Shown: positions 1-8,465, counted from the stretch's first letter. The stretch: DNA of 14,163 nucleotides from Physocladia obscura (GCA_027596945.1 JADGJH010000444.1:1-14163), one strand, 5' to 3'. Numbers and translations are program-made. Notes: generated by a model not told the origin, from the letters alone.

Positions 1-65
1 CAATTAATTAAAATAAAAAATCTTACACTTGAAAAGAAGAAATTTTCCAGTTAATTTCTATTATA

Positions 66-71
66 TTTATT
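66..71 (-). terminator. Possible poly(A) signal of the membrane protein gene
   Basis: Read on the minus strand this is AATAAA, about ten bases beyond the TAA/TAG-type stop of the membrane protein gene at 82. The surrounding sequence is AT-rich, so a chance match is quite possible. Confidence 0.3.
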
Positions 72-81
72 TTTTTTGCGT

Positions 82-1112
82 TTAAAGTTGAGAGCAATTC
101 ATACTTGACTCCACATGATTCTCTGAAACTTGTGATACCATTCTACCACTCAAAACCTTACTTTCTTTCATGTTTGGTTGATTAAAACCGACACCATGCT
201 TTTTTGTCCCAACCTTGCCAGCATTCCCACTATAATTTGTGAATTGCGAAAACCTAGAAGACATTTCCTGTTCATTTCTCAAACGTTCTCGAAACAGTGC
301 AACTTTCATGAAAAACAGGACCACCACAGCCATAAATTTTCCCAACATTGCGATAAGCATCCATAAATTCCTCCCGTCTGTACAAAACACAATAAAAATG
401 CGGGATCAAGTATTTTGAAGCAACACGATACAGCGCCGTACTGTGATATAATCATGAACCGATTGTCGATTTTTTCTCCATCAGTCCGTGTTGTTTGCGC
501 GTATTTAACAAACACAACCAAAAACGTCAGATCGAGCAATCCAACCATAATATCCGCGATAATTGAAACAATTATTATTGATTGCCTAATTAATATATCG
601 GTTATGGGATCCTGACACAACGCGAGATTCAGAAACGCCAAGATGGATTCTGTGAAACTTATAGGTATTATGATTGCCGTCAAGACTTTCACGGAAATCA
701 GTATTTGCGGGAATATATCTTTCACAATCGGTATGGCTCGGTAATACGAATAAAGCAGGTACGCAATATCAGTACAGCAGCCAAGGAAGAATGAAAGGAG
801 GGGAAGTAGCTGAGCTTGCAGGTTTAGGTTTTCATTAATGGAAGCGTTTAATATTGCGGCTTCAGTGGCAAACGCGTCGACTGATCCCAGGCCAGCGATT
901 ATTAAACTTGCGTTGAATGGAGAAATTGGGTTTTTTTGCACCAAGGAAGTTTTTTGTGATTTTTGAGGTTCAATTGCAAACACGAAGATAGCAATAGCAG
1001 TTAACAATGCGACTGAAATAGCTGTTATTGCTAGCGTGACCACTTTCTCGGGATATAATAGAGAAGGGTCATCGATGATAATAGGTGGTATCCCTGGGCA
1101 ATCTCCAAGCAT
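82..1112 (-). CDS. Multi-pass (about 7-TM) membrane protein, unknown function, frame change near its 3' end
   Basis: I do not recognise a named family. The reading frame from the first ATG at 1112 gives a run of hydrophobic helices: around VVTLAITAISVALLTAIAI, LLPLLSFFLGCCTDIAYLL, a pair around SVKVLTAIIIPISFTESILA, IIVSIIADIMVGLLDLTFLV and a weaker one around ILDPAFLLCFV. That frame then runs into Trp/Cys-rich nonsense and a stop at 306. A different frame (stop at 82) continues with a clear last helix, LWMLIAMLGKFMAVVVLFFM, and a basic cytosolic-looking tail. So the gene probably ends at 82 through either a 47-nt intron (378-424) or a one-base indel in the AAAA run at 384-387. Upstream of 1112 the frame stays open to TTGCAG at 1139-1134, which looks like a splice acceptor. 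A short first exon in 1140-1260 is therefore possible, for example from an ATG in the AT-rich spacer. The architecture recalls seven-helix proteins common in zoosporic fungi, but that is impression, not a search result. Confidence 0.6.
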
Positions 1113-1139
1113 TGCTTTGTCAAAGTCGAATTTCTGCAA

Positions 1140-1405
1140 GAACGCACACTTTTTTTAAATCTTTCATCTGTTTCATTCTATAAACATCACTATAAATCTG
1201 TGAGTGATCCTAACGCAATCAATAAACACGACATTTAGTTCATTATTATAGTTTGGCATATCTCGGATACAATAACGCTTTATTTTTGATTGCTTTCCTG
1301 ATTCAAAAGATGGCAAAATTTAAAAAATATGAAAACTCCAATGTTTGTTTTAAGAAGATAAAAAGGAATATCTAAATTGTATCATCGTGTGGCAGTAATG
1401 TTTGG
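1140..1405. other. AT-rich spacer between two minus-strand genes
   Basis: This stretch holds the 3' flank of the Ser/Pro-rich gene and the 5' region of the membrane protein gene. A minus-strand ATG near 1260 opens a short frame with several GT donors that could splice to the acceptor-like TTGCAG at 1139-1134. I cannot choose among them. Nothing else is visible. Confidence 0.4.
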
Positions 1406-2350
1406 TCAAAACGAAAAGTCATCGAAAAAGCTTTCTACAGTTTCTGGCAACCGCAATTCCAGCTTGGGCACCGGCGTGGTCCCAACACGCGACAAAGATA
1501 ATCGAGCTCCACTAATTCCATCAAAAGGAAAATTCAGAGAATCTTCAGCGGCTGCAATAGTAGCGGACGAAGACGAGTTTGACGAAGTTGTAGGCGGGTC
1601 CGATTCGTCAGCGGTGGTGGTGGTGGATATTGTCGGGGTGGCAGCGGCGGAGGTATCACGTGGAAGGGAAGGAGATGGGGTGGCAGCGGTATTTTGTCTG
1701 CTTGCTGTGGCTGCTGGTTGGCTGGTTGGCGTAGGTGTCGGGGTTGAGTTAGCCCGCTTGAAGAAAGACATGAGGGATTTCTTTTGCTGTTTCGCGGGAG
1801 GCTTGATGGACACTGGATTCGGGGGAATTGGGGGCACGGGTGGCGGAGCAGAGTCTAGGCGCGACAGGGACGACGAGGCGCCGGACACGGTCGACAAACG
1901 CCGGTTGAGGCTCGCCGACGAGTACTGCTGGGACTGCGGCGGCTGCGGAATGTTGGGCAGCGGAACGGTTGGCGGATTGTTTGCGGCGTTGGTCGAGTGT
2001 CCGAACGGCGTGACTGCCGCGCTCGGGTCGGGCGACGCCGGAGGCAGCGAGTCGAGCGACGCCAGGCTGCCCGACCGGATTCCCGACGCGCGTCTGCGTT
2101 CGGCTTCTTCGCGCTGCAAAATGCCGTCGATCTCGCGGTCCACGTCGTGCAGATTGATGCTCCCGTTGCGCTTGAGATTCAGGCTCGGGAACAGCTTGTC
2201 TGGGCGCTCCAGTTCCAGTTCCAGTTCCAGTCCCAAGTCCAAATCCGCAAACAAATCGCCAAACTCGCTTTCGCCATTCGCAGTGTCACTTGTTTCGACT
2301 CCGGCGGTTGCGGTTGCGGCTGCGGTTGCTGCTGCCGGATCGATACTCAT
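1406..2350 (-). CDS. Intronless low-complexity, disordered protein (314 aa), unknown function
   Basis: No known family is recognised. The protein starts at a good ATG (2350) with an Ala/Thr-rich stretch. An acidic/hydrophobic segment with a Leu-Glu dipeptide repeat follows at about residues 30-48. Next come a charged predicted helix (HDVDREIDGILQREEAERRR, about 70-90) and a long Ser/Pro/Thr/Ala-rich part. The latter contains a Pro-rich run near PPPVPPIPPNP, a basic patch with KKSLMSFFKR (about 190-200), several RxxS-type possible phosphosites, and a conserved-looking acidic/aromatic end (ESFFDDFSF). There is no signal peptide or membrane helix. The composition suggests a cytosolic or nuclear scaffold or regulatory protein. 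The opposite strand is also open for 362 codons, but only from a TTG, and its protein is a Val/Gly/Ala antisense image. The minus-strand frame with a true ATG is preferred. The locus is clearly more GC-rich than its flanks. Confidence 0.7.
   Translation of the reverse strand: MSIDPAAATAAATATAGVETSDTANGESEFGDLFADLDLGLELELELERPDKLFPSLNLKRNGSINLHDVDREIDGILQREEAERRRASGIRSGSLASLDSLPPASPDPSAAVTPFGHSTNAANNPPTVPLPNIPQPPQSQQYSSASLNRRLSTVSGASSSLSRLDSAPPPVPPIPPNPVSIKPPAKQQKKSLMSFFKRANSTPTPTPTSQPAATASRQNTAATPSPSLPRDTSAAATPTISTTTTADESDPPTTSSNSSSSATIAAAEDSLNFPFDGISGARLSLSRVGTTPVPKLELRLPETVESFFDDFSF
2209..2231. repeat. Hexanucleotide repeat (CCAGTT), about 3.7 copies
   Basis: Three perfect CCAGTT units plus a partial one lie inside the Ser/Pro-rich gene. 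On the coding strand they give a Leu-Glu dipeptide repeat. Being a multiple of three, unit changes keep the frame, so length variation between strains is likely. Confidence 0.85.
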
Positions 2351-2541
2351 TCAGAGTGTGGTGTGTGGATCACAAAATCAATTTGCAGCAAACCAGAAAA
2401 ATTCCAAACTTCCAGTTACCAAAGAAAATTTATTCTATTATACTTTTTTTATTTTATTTCAATAGAAAGATGGTGGCCTAAAAATGAAAGAAAAGAAAAA
2501 AGAATGAGAACGAAGGTCGACCCATATCTAATGTAACTCTA

Positions 2542-3378
2542 CTAATTCTCCTGTTGCGAGTGCTGATAGTAAAACTGCTGAGGCTGTTGAAACTCTTGCT
2601 GCTGTTGCTGCTGCTGTTGCTGCTGAAAGTATTGCTGTTGCAAGTGCTGTTGCTTTTGGTGCTGCTGGTGCTGCTGGTAATATTCCTGCTGCTGCTCCGT
2701 CTGTTGCCGGAATTGTAGGTGAATTGGCTGAGAATAAATCTGTTGCTGTTGATGCTTGTACAACTGACTATGCAGAGTTTGTTCTCCCGTCGACGCGTTA
2801 AAGCCGCCGTTTCCACTATTGCCGTCGAACCCGACCGCCACCTTTGGCACTGTCGCAACGACTCGTCCTGAACTTGCCCACGCCGAAACATTCTTGGCGA
2901 ATCCGCCAACAAGTTCCGCCATTCCGCCGCCGCTGGAATTTTCAGTTTCCGAAAGCGCCGAACGAGTAGGAAGAACAGCGCCCGCATCATTCCCACCACC
3001 ACCACCAACAAAAAGCGAACTGATTTGTTTGCGCATAGTTTTCGCTGTTGCTGCTGTTGAAACTAACCCTTCGTTGTTTCCGCCACTGAAAGTGTTTCCC
3101 GCAATGCGTGAGATTGCTGCTGTCGTTGCATTCCATGACGGAAGCTGCGCCGCCGCTGCCGTCACTGCAGTTGCCGCCGTTGCTGCCGTTGCCGGAATCA
3201 GGCCCGAGATAGTTGTTGCGACTGACATGAACGACGAGGTTGTCGCAGCATAGAACGGCGAAGATGGTTCTTCTTGGCAGAGTTCTGGCGGGATTTCTTC
3301 TTGGTATTCCTGAGTCAATGATGTGGCGGATGCCGCGGTGTCTGCGTTTCGCGTCCACAGTAATCGAATACGTTGCAT
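2542..3378 (-). CDS. Low-complexity protein with Gln-rich C-terminal tail (278 aa), unknown function
   Basis: No named family is recognised. The frame is open further upstream, but the first ATG is at 3378 (MQRIRLLWTR). The N-terminal 40 residues are charged and Glu-rich (EYQEEIPPELCQEEP). After that come Ala/Thr-rich segments that could form amphipathic helices (SSFMSVATTISGLIP and an Ala-Thr run), a Gly-rich linker (VGGGGGND), a second Gly/Ala/Val segment (AELVGGFAKNVSAWAS), and a 70-residue tail that is mostly Gln with His and Tyr. The weakly hydrophobic Ala/Val/Gly segments could bind membranes or lipid surfaces, but that is inference. Poly-Gln tails of this kind are frequent in fungal and amoebal transcription or condensate proteins. 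The gene shares strand, intronless structure and composition with the Ser/Pro-rich gene 191 bases downstream. No intron is needed. Real coding is likely because the frame stays open through 837 bases and ends cleanly with TAG. Confidence 0.68.
   Translation of the reverse strand: MQRIRLLWTRNADTAASATSLTQEYQEEIPPELCQEEPSSPFYAATTSSFMSVATTISGLIPATAATAATAVTAAAAQLPSWNATTAAISRIAGNTFSGGNNEGLVSTAATAKTMRKQISSLFVGGGGGNDAGAVLPTRSALSETENSSGGGMAELVGGFAKNVSAWASSGRVVATVPKVAVGFDGNSGNGGFNASTGEQTLHSQLYKHQQQQIYSQPIHLQFRQQTEQQQEYYQQHQQHQKQQHLQQQYFQQQQQQQQQQEFQQPQQFYYQHSQQEN
2545..2754. repeat. CAG/CAA-type trinucleotide-rich tract encoding the Gln-rich tail
   Basis: Seen on the plus strand as interrupted CTG/TTG repeats, this tract encodes about 40 Gln in 70 codons, with the longest run ten Gln. 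Mixed CAG and CAA codons make it less unstable than a pure repeat. Confidence 0.85.
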
Positions 3379-3545
3379 TCTGCCGCGATGTGTCAAATTG
3401 TTCACAACCTGTTTTTTTTCTCCAAATTTAGGGTTTCTACTCCGAAGTGGAAAATTTTTTGTCTTATCGGTTTTTGAAAAATTACAGTTTCTTCTTGCAG
3501 CAAAAGATCCGTGAATTGAAATTGCCTGGACAAAAAATTTTATAG

Positions 3546-4238
3546 TCAAGCTGACGTACTGTATTTCAAAGTGATAGAACAGTAAATAATAACAAGGATT
3601 GGTTTATTTATCGCAAAACCAAAAAATAAAAAATAGAAAGTAAATGAAATAAGCAATATTGTGGGTTTTGCACCAAATAAAAATGCAGAAAGAAAAGATT
3701 TCCTTCCAAGTTTGCTGCCAGTATCTTTCAGTGGCACAAGTTCACCTTGGCACTGACTATCAAGATAGTGAACTTTTATTTTGGTGTTTGTGAGCAAAAT
3801 GCAAATCACAAACATCAAGAAAAAATTCCCTTGCGGTAAAATTTCAGGCAAGTCTTCAGAATTTTTTGATAATTGTCAAGTTGGCATTTCCCAAGGACGA
3901 ACGCTCCTTGGAAATCGCTGGCTGTTTGTAATGGTGTTCTGAAAGTCCATGAGCTTCAGCTGATGGACCGGTTTTGGGCTGATGACCAAGCATATGAGCA
4001 GACTGACAAATGAACCCAACAGTAAAAAGAAAATTGGTGTCAGAATTCGTCAAATCAGGTTGTCTCTTCGAACCCTAAACAGTTGCAATAAGTACAAACA
4101 TAATTATGGGAAGGAATAAACTGAGAATATATGAAAAATGTAGATATGACTTGCACTTGGATGGCCCACAGGATATGGATTCTTACTAATACACCTCTCA
4201 GCAATAGCATTTCCAGTGTCGCCATTCCACTCGCACAT
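3546..4238 (-). CDS. Possible multi-exon gene, unknown (low confidence)
   Basis: This stretch lacks one long frame, but three minus-strand pieces read like protein. The first, from the ATG at 4238, begins MCEWNGDTGNAIAERCISKN and stays open for about 44 codons. The second (4068-3856) follows an acceptor-like GTTTAG and contains the segment LGHQPKTGPSAEAHGLSEHH. The third (about 3834-3546) contains VHYLDSQCQGELVPLKDTGS and then hydrophobic, T-rich sequence that may be intronic or a membrane tail. A GT donor after CCT near 4170 and an acceptor at 4069 would join pieces one and two in phase. A donor at about 3903 and an acceptor near 3831 (CGCAAG) would join two and three in phase 1. All junctions are guesses. 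The region may equally be a decayed gene or a long intergenic stretch. No function is suggested. Confidence 0.28.
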
Positions 4239-4340
4239 AAGCACGTGTTTTGCGTGTGTCAGAATATTTCAGTGTCATTGCCTTTTAAATACGGCCATTT
4301 GCCAAGATTTCAGTATAGATTTTATAATCAATTGTTGAAT

Positions 4341-4346
4341 TTTATT
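4341..4346 (-). terminator. Possible poly(A) signal of the secreted-protein gene
   Basis: An AATAAA-like motif on the minus strand lies about 40 bases beyond the stop at 4387. The flank is AT-rich, so the match is weak evidence and the exact position may be off by a base or two. Confidence 0.25.
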
Positions 4347-4386
4347 TTTCAAAGATTCCAAAAGATTAAAAAATAAACAGATTTGA

Positions 4387-5175
4387 TCAATGGCAGATTG
4401 CTTTGTACAATAGACCATCAACCACCAGTAATTCCTTATCATCAATGAGGCGACGAACAAGAAACATTTCCTTGTGAGAATCCAACGTCTTTGCTGCGTT
4501 TTGCGCAGCTTTGATTTCCCCAGCATACGAAATAGCAGCCGTAGTAAGACCAGTTCCTGCAGTTGCTGCGATAGCCACTGCCAATCCAACAGGATTAGTT
4601 GCAAACATCATTGTGGCTAAAACCGCGCCACCCGAGAAAAAACCTGAAGTGATTGAGTTTTGAGTAGCTTCAACGGTATTAAACTGACTATATGAAACCA
4701 CGCTCCTTCGTTCCATTGCAAACCAAACGTCATCGCCGTCGCAGAAAAATGACCATGAAATCATATGGATGTTCATCCACGCGACAAAGAATTCTGTTTC
4801 GGAGGTTTTTTTAACGAGCGCTCCATTTAAAGCGCCGTTCAAGCATTTTTTGGCCGACAAAGCAGTCTTTACTTGTGCTTCCAATGTGCCTTTCAAAGAA
4901 TTGATAGCGGATGGTGCAGAATGTATCTCTGAGAGAACAGAATCGAGACAGGCAATCGCTCCCTCAACATTACTAGTGCAAGGATGACGATCCGAATGAA
5001 GCAGACCGTCCAAAGACGATGAATAGCCTAAACTTGAATTATCCATCAGCCTCCGAACGTCTAAAGCTGTCATTGACGGAAGTGTGATTTTTGTCAGTTC
5101 GCACCGGTTTTCTGATCGAAGAGCAGCAGAAACCGCAGTTACTAGCACGAACAGCCATTTTTTCGAGAGAAGCAT
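4387..5175 (-). CDS. Predicted secreted protein with Cys residues and a Gly/Ala-rich hydrophobic segment (262 aa)
   Basis: No family is recognised. The ATG at 5175 starts a classic signal peptide: a basic MLLSKK, a hydrophobic core to about residue 19, and small residues (VSA) before a possible cleavage site. The mature part has six Cys (about residues 25, 66, 76, 111, 145 and 261), enough for three disulfides, as expected for an extracellular or ER-lumen protein. Residues 30-125 look alpha-helical and polar. Residues 128-150 are aromatic (WMNIHMISWSFFCDGDDVW). Residues 174-217 form a long Gly/Ala-rich hydrophobic stretch with an Asn-Pro in the middle, like a membrane-inserting helical hairpin or a glycine-zipper pair. 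The last 45 residues are charged and helical (KAAQNAAKTLDSHKE). It could be a membrane-anchored surface protein or a secreted membrane-active protein; sequence alone does not decide. It is intronless and divergent from the plus-strand gene starting at 5331. Confidence 0.72.
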   Translation of the reverse strand: MLLSKKWLFVLVTAVSAALRSENRCELTKITLPSMTALDVRRLMDNSSLGYSSSLDGLLHSDRHPCTSNVEGAIACLDSVLSEIHSAPSAINSLKGTLEAQVKTALSAKKCLNGALNGALVKKTSETEFFVAWMNIHMISWSFFCDGDDVWFAMERRSVVSYSQFNTVEATQNSITSGFFSGGAVLATMMFATNPVGLAVAIAATAGTGLTTAAISYAGEIKAAQNAAKTLDSHKEMFLVRRLIDDKELLVVDGLLYKAICH

Positions 5176-5330
5176 CGAGCTTGAGCGAATATTTTGCTAA
5201 CGAGCCTTACAGAATTCGTCGTTTTGCTATGTTTTTATTTTATTTTTATTTTTTTCGTTCTTCAGTCGCCGAAAGTCAAAATACATAATCTTATGTAGTG
5301 AGATCAAACAACTGTCGCCTACGAAAAAAA
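5176..5330. promoter_or_regulatory. Divergent intergenic region, probable shared promoter
   Basis: The start codons at 5175 (minus) and 5331 (plus) point away from each other across 155 bases. The stretch includes a T-rich run (5223-5260) ending in GTTCTTCAG, which could instead be a splice acceptor for a 5' UTR exon of the plus-strand gene. This is also the only strand switch in the window. I see no recognisable factor-binding site. Confidence 0.35.
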
Positions 5331-6123
5331 ATGCAAAAAATCTTCGATGGAATTGCATTAATTGAAGATGTGGTTTCGAGTTTCAATTGGTTCAAGAAGA
5401 TAATCCATTACTACAAGACATTGCAGGATACAATGAACCATATGGCAAGGAATCTCGTGACAACACTACCCGAAAACTTTGAAAACCAAAAAACTGAATT
5501 TCGAAAGGATGCGGAATTCAACCCACAATTATTTCTTTGTATTACGTCACAAATCGAAAGCAAAATCCTGACTATTGTTTACATTTGTAATAAGATGACA
5601 ACGATGATGCCAATTGTATATGCGAATACCAAATTATCATTGACAAGATCAAAATTACTCGGATTAAGATTGAAGTCGGCCCGCCTTATACCAAAAACAG
5701 CGAGTTTTTTCACTCTCGATCTTGTAGAAAGCAAGCTTAAACCGTTTTGGCGGAATCGAAACTGGGTACCGCTATTCTAGTCAGCAGTTTTGTATTGTTT
5801 AAACTGGTGAAATTCAACAGTTTAAATCAACAATTGAATGCTCAGACTGCTTGCAGTTTGCCAAAGCCCAAACGCAATCATGGTAAACCCATTGAAGATG
5901 TGTTTAAAATGGAGCCGGGACAAGCTGTATTCACAGCGTGAGTAATAACAGTATGAGGAGGCCGAAACCCGCGTCATGCCACAGCAATCTGGCCCAGCGT
6001 TTGTGGGACCATGGCAAGTATATCAAAGACAACGCAAGACTTGGCAGTTGGGCATTTCGACATGTCTCTGGTGCCCGGGCAATGTCTTTTTCTTTTGCCT
6101 GTTGCTTTTATTTTTTTCTTTGA
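5331..6123 (+). CDS. Three-exon gene, unknown, helical N-terminus and Cys-containing C-terminus (about 222 aa)
   Basis: The proposed exons are 5331-5765, 5821-5882 and 5952-6123. The introns of 55 and 69 nt have GTACCG...CAACAG and GTAAAC...AACAG ends and keep the frame (phases 0 and 2). Their sizes match the confident introns nearby, which is the main support for the model. Exon 1 encodes 145 residues, mostly helical: MQKIFDGIALIEDVV at the start, then WFKKIIHYYKTLQDTMNHM, a hydrophobic patch around FLCITSQIESKILTIVYI, and a basic Arg/Lys-rich part. Exons 2-3 add IECSDCLQFAKAQTQSC and WDHGKYIKDNARLG, with five Cys over about 40 residues, and end in a hydrophobic FSFACCFYFFL. That T-rich end might be intron read-through, so the true stop is uncertain. 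No domain or signal peptide is recognised. Without splicing, the frame stops at TAG 5778-5780. A decaying gene is the alternative. Confidence 0.45.
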
Positions 6124-6215
6124 TGGGGTGAGTTTAGAAGCCAAATAATATATGGATTTGTGTTTGAACTTCTATGTTTGTTTACTCGAAGCTTTTTTCT
6201 TTTTTGATTGTCATA

Positions 6216-8465
6216 ATGGAAGAGAGAGAGACTGATGAAATTGACATTGACATTGCAAGCGATGGCAATGGCGAATATTTGGCAGATCCTGCTCAACTTG
6301 CGCAGCCCGTCTCAACAATAGAGGCTGATAATTCGTTGCGAACTCACTCTTCAAAAATCGCGAACGAATTTGCAAATAACACACCAATAATCGAGTCAAG
6401 CACACACACATACAACACTGATCCCGCAACTACCTCTTGCATTCCGCCAAGTTTATTGTCATCATCACAACATGTTGCATCTCAATCATCCGCTGACGAC
6501 AGCATTTCTGATTCCCAAATTAATGCAACTCAAATCACATTGGATCCAACAACGCCGCATCCGATTGAAATAAAAGCATGCCCCGAATTTTTTATCCGAA
6601 AGAATCATCAGCAACCACAAGACCCATCCTTCGCATCCTCTTCCTCGAAAAAAAAACACAAACTCCCCACAAACAACGTGACAGCTTCACCTGGGTCAAA
6701 AAATGCAGACAGATATCTACTGATCAGGAACACTATACTAGTGGAATGGGAACGAATCAAGCCGAAATATCTCATAAAAAGCGCCACGCGGCCGCTACTC
6801 AAAGGCCACGGCGATGTGCATGCGATATCGCGCGTTCACAAATTTCTCGAAGAAGCGGGATTTATTAACTTTGGATTAGATGAAGAAGGATTGAAAGTGC
6901 GAAAACGTAAACGCGAAGCTTTTTTGGCTGATTTGGGTGATGGCGTTGGTGTTGGTGGCAGTGATGAGAGTCGCTTAGAATATGATCCCAGCTCTACGGC
7001 GACGGTGTTATTGGCCGAGCTTTTAAAAGCGTAAGCCTCCCATATTATTTTACTATTCTGAAAATGTTAAAAAAAAAGTCCGAAACGACAACTGAAACGG
7101 GTTCGAAATGCGAAAGGTGAATGGGTTGATAAAAGTGAACTCTATGATGGTCGAACTATTGTTCATGACAAGGACGGAAAGCCGTTGAGCGATGAAGAGC
7201 CAATGACGTTTGAGGAAATTGCGGAGGAGAAAAGAATGTTCAGTAAAAATGCAAAGTATTTCGCAGACGAAGAACTTATGAAATGTACATTTATCTTTTA
7301 ATTCATTTTTTAAGTTGTGTTGACTCAATTTTTTTTTTTTTTTCCCTTCACTTAGACAATCCTGCTCTGCTAAAGAAGAAACGACGACAGCTTCAAAAGC
7401 AATACTACTACTATGGCAATGACTTTGAAGATGAACAAAACGAATTTAGACTTATTCCACTCGAGAAAGGTGGTCAAGATTTTGTGAACGGAGAAACTGA
7501 AAGTTCTCTGCGTTTCAAAGTAATTGTAGAGTCAAATATACAACTCGTAATTGATTTCCATTCGCATCTTGCCGAAACTGAAATTATCGGATTACTGGGA
7601 GGAATATATGACTCTGACGAAAAAATCCTTTATGTAAACGATGTCTTTCCCTGTAAATCAATAAGTACAACAATTCAGGTGGGAAGAAAAATGATCAAGA
7701 TTCAATTATTTTTGTAACCATCATTATTTCCTGAATAATCAGTGTGAAATGGACCCAGAATCAGAAGTTAAAGCCCATATTTATTTCGCGACAAAAGACA
7801 AAAGCGTGGTTGGATGGTATCATAGCCATCCAACTTTCGATCCAAATCCATCTATCCGTGACATTGAAACTCAAACAGACCATCAGCACTTGTTTGCGAG
7901 AGAATCTGATGGCATTGAACCATTTGTTGGCGCAATTTATTCACCATATGATCCAAGATCAGAAGGAGTAATAAGTAAAAGTGAATGGATCTGTGTTGGG
8001 AAAAAAATTTCTTTGAATGGGAAATACAGTTTAGTATAGATTATTTATGATAGAACAGATTACTTAACACTGCCTTTTATTATTTATTTATTATTTATTT
8101 TTAAACAGAAATACCATATTCCTGTGACTGCACCATCATTCCTTCTTCTGGTCTCTCCGATGCCCTTCTCCAACAATTGTACAATTTAATTGATGAATTC
8201 AAAAGCTATGAGTTGTAAGGCAAAAAAAAAAAAATACTTGTGGAAACGACAAAAAAGTGACTGATTTCAAATTTTAATTAGTCGGGTGGATCTCTCTCAC
8301 AGCTATAAGAAGACCATGACTCGACTTGAAAAACTTGTTGGCGCCCTTCAGATTCACGTATTTACCTGTATAAACTTGTCAACTGCCGATATTACAGAAG
8401 GGATGGCAGCTGCAGAAGAATTTATTGCAAAAGTAAAAGATCGGCTTGAAAAAGAATTTACATAA
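6216..8465 (+). CDS. MYSM1: MYSM1-like histone H2A deubiquitinase: SWIRM + MPN(JAMM) protein (639 aa, six exons)
   Basis: MYSM1-type enzymes are nuclear zinc metalloproteases that remove mono-ubiquitin from histone H2A. Exons are 6216-7030, 7079-7284, 7356-7678, 7743-8028, 8109-8214 and 8282-8465; together they give an uninterrupted 640-codon frame. Residues 1-114 are acidic, Ser/Thr-rich and disordered. A SWIRM domain follows (about 115-222: CPEFF, RYLLIRNTILVEW, GDVHAISRVHKFLEEAGFIN), then a basic KRKR patch (about 228-233), a linker, and the MPN domain (about 395-545). The JAMM zinc/catalytic set is complete: Glu416 (ETEIIGLLGG), His475 and His477 in WYHSHP, Ser485 and Asp488 in NPSIRD. 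CEMDPES matches the family's insert. The C-terminal helix fits the family too. No SANT/Myb domain is visible, unlike human MYSM1. An upstream in-frame ATG at 6174 would add a hydrophobic stretch; 6216 is preferred. The weakest junction is the GTTTAG donor at 8029. Confidence 0.92.
8222..8233. repeat. Poly(A) homopolymer within intron 5 of the MYSM1-like gene
   Basis: A run of about a dozen A lies just downstream of the GTAAGG donor. It is the longest homopolymer in this gene and a likely site of length errors, but it is intronic and does not affect the protein. Confidence 0.7.

Noticed and set aside
1377..2465. 362-codon open frame on the plus strand opposite the Ser/Pro-rich gene
   Set aside because: It begins at TTG, has Val/Gly/Ala/Arg-rich antisense-like content, and is explained by the repeat-rich, stop-poor composition of the minus-strand gene, which has a true ATG.
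2478..3011. Alternative frames within the Gln-rich gene (177-codon minus frame and plus frames)
   Set aside because: They are frame-shifted readings of repeats, giving Ser/Asn or Val runs, with no domain; the Gln frame has the clean start and stop.
4131..4376. 81-codon plus-strand frame
   Set aside because: AT-rich, with a Lys/Phe-rich end, no domain, and it crosses the 3' flank of the secreted-protein gene.
5766..5951. Ultra-short introns of 14-15 nt (GTACCGCTATTCTAG; GTGAGTAATAACAG)
   Set aside because: Both have splice-like ends, but all confident introns here are 48-87 nt, and longer introns using the same donor or acceptor regions restore a frame.
6174..6215. Upstream in-frame ATG adding MFVYSKLFSFLIVI to the deubiquitinase
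   Set aside because: A hydrophobic N-terminus does not fit a nuclear enzyme; the ATG at 6216 followed by GAAGAG is the more likely start.
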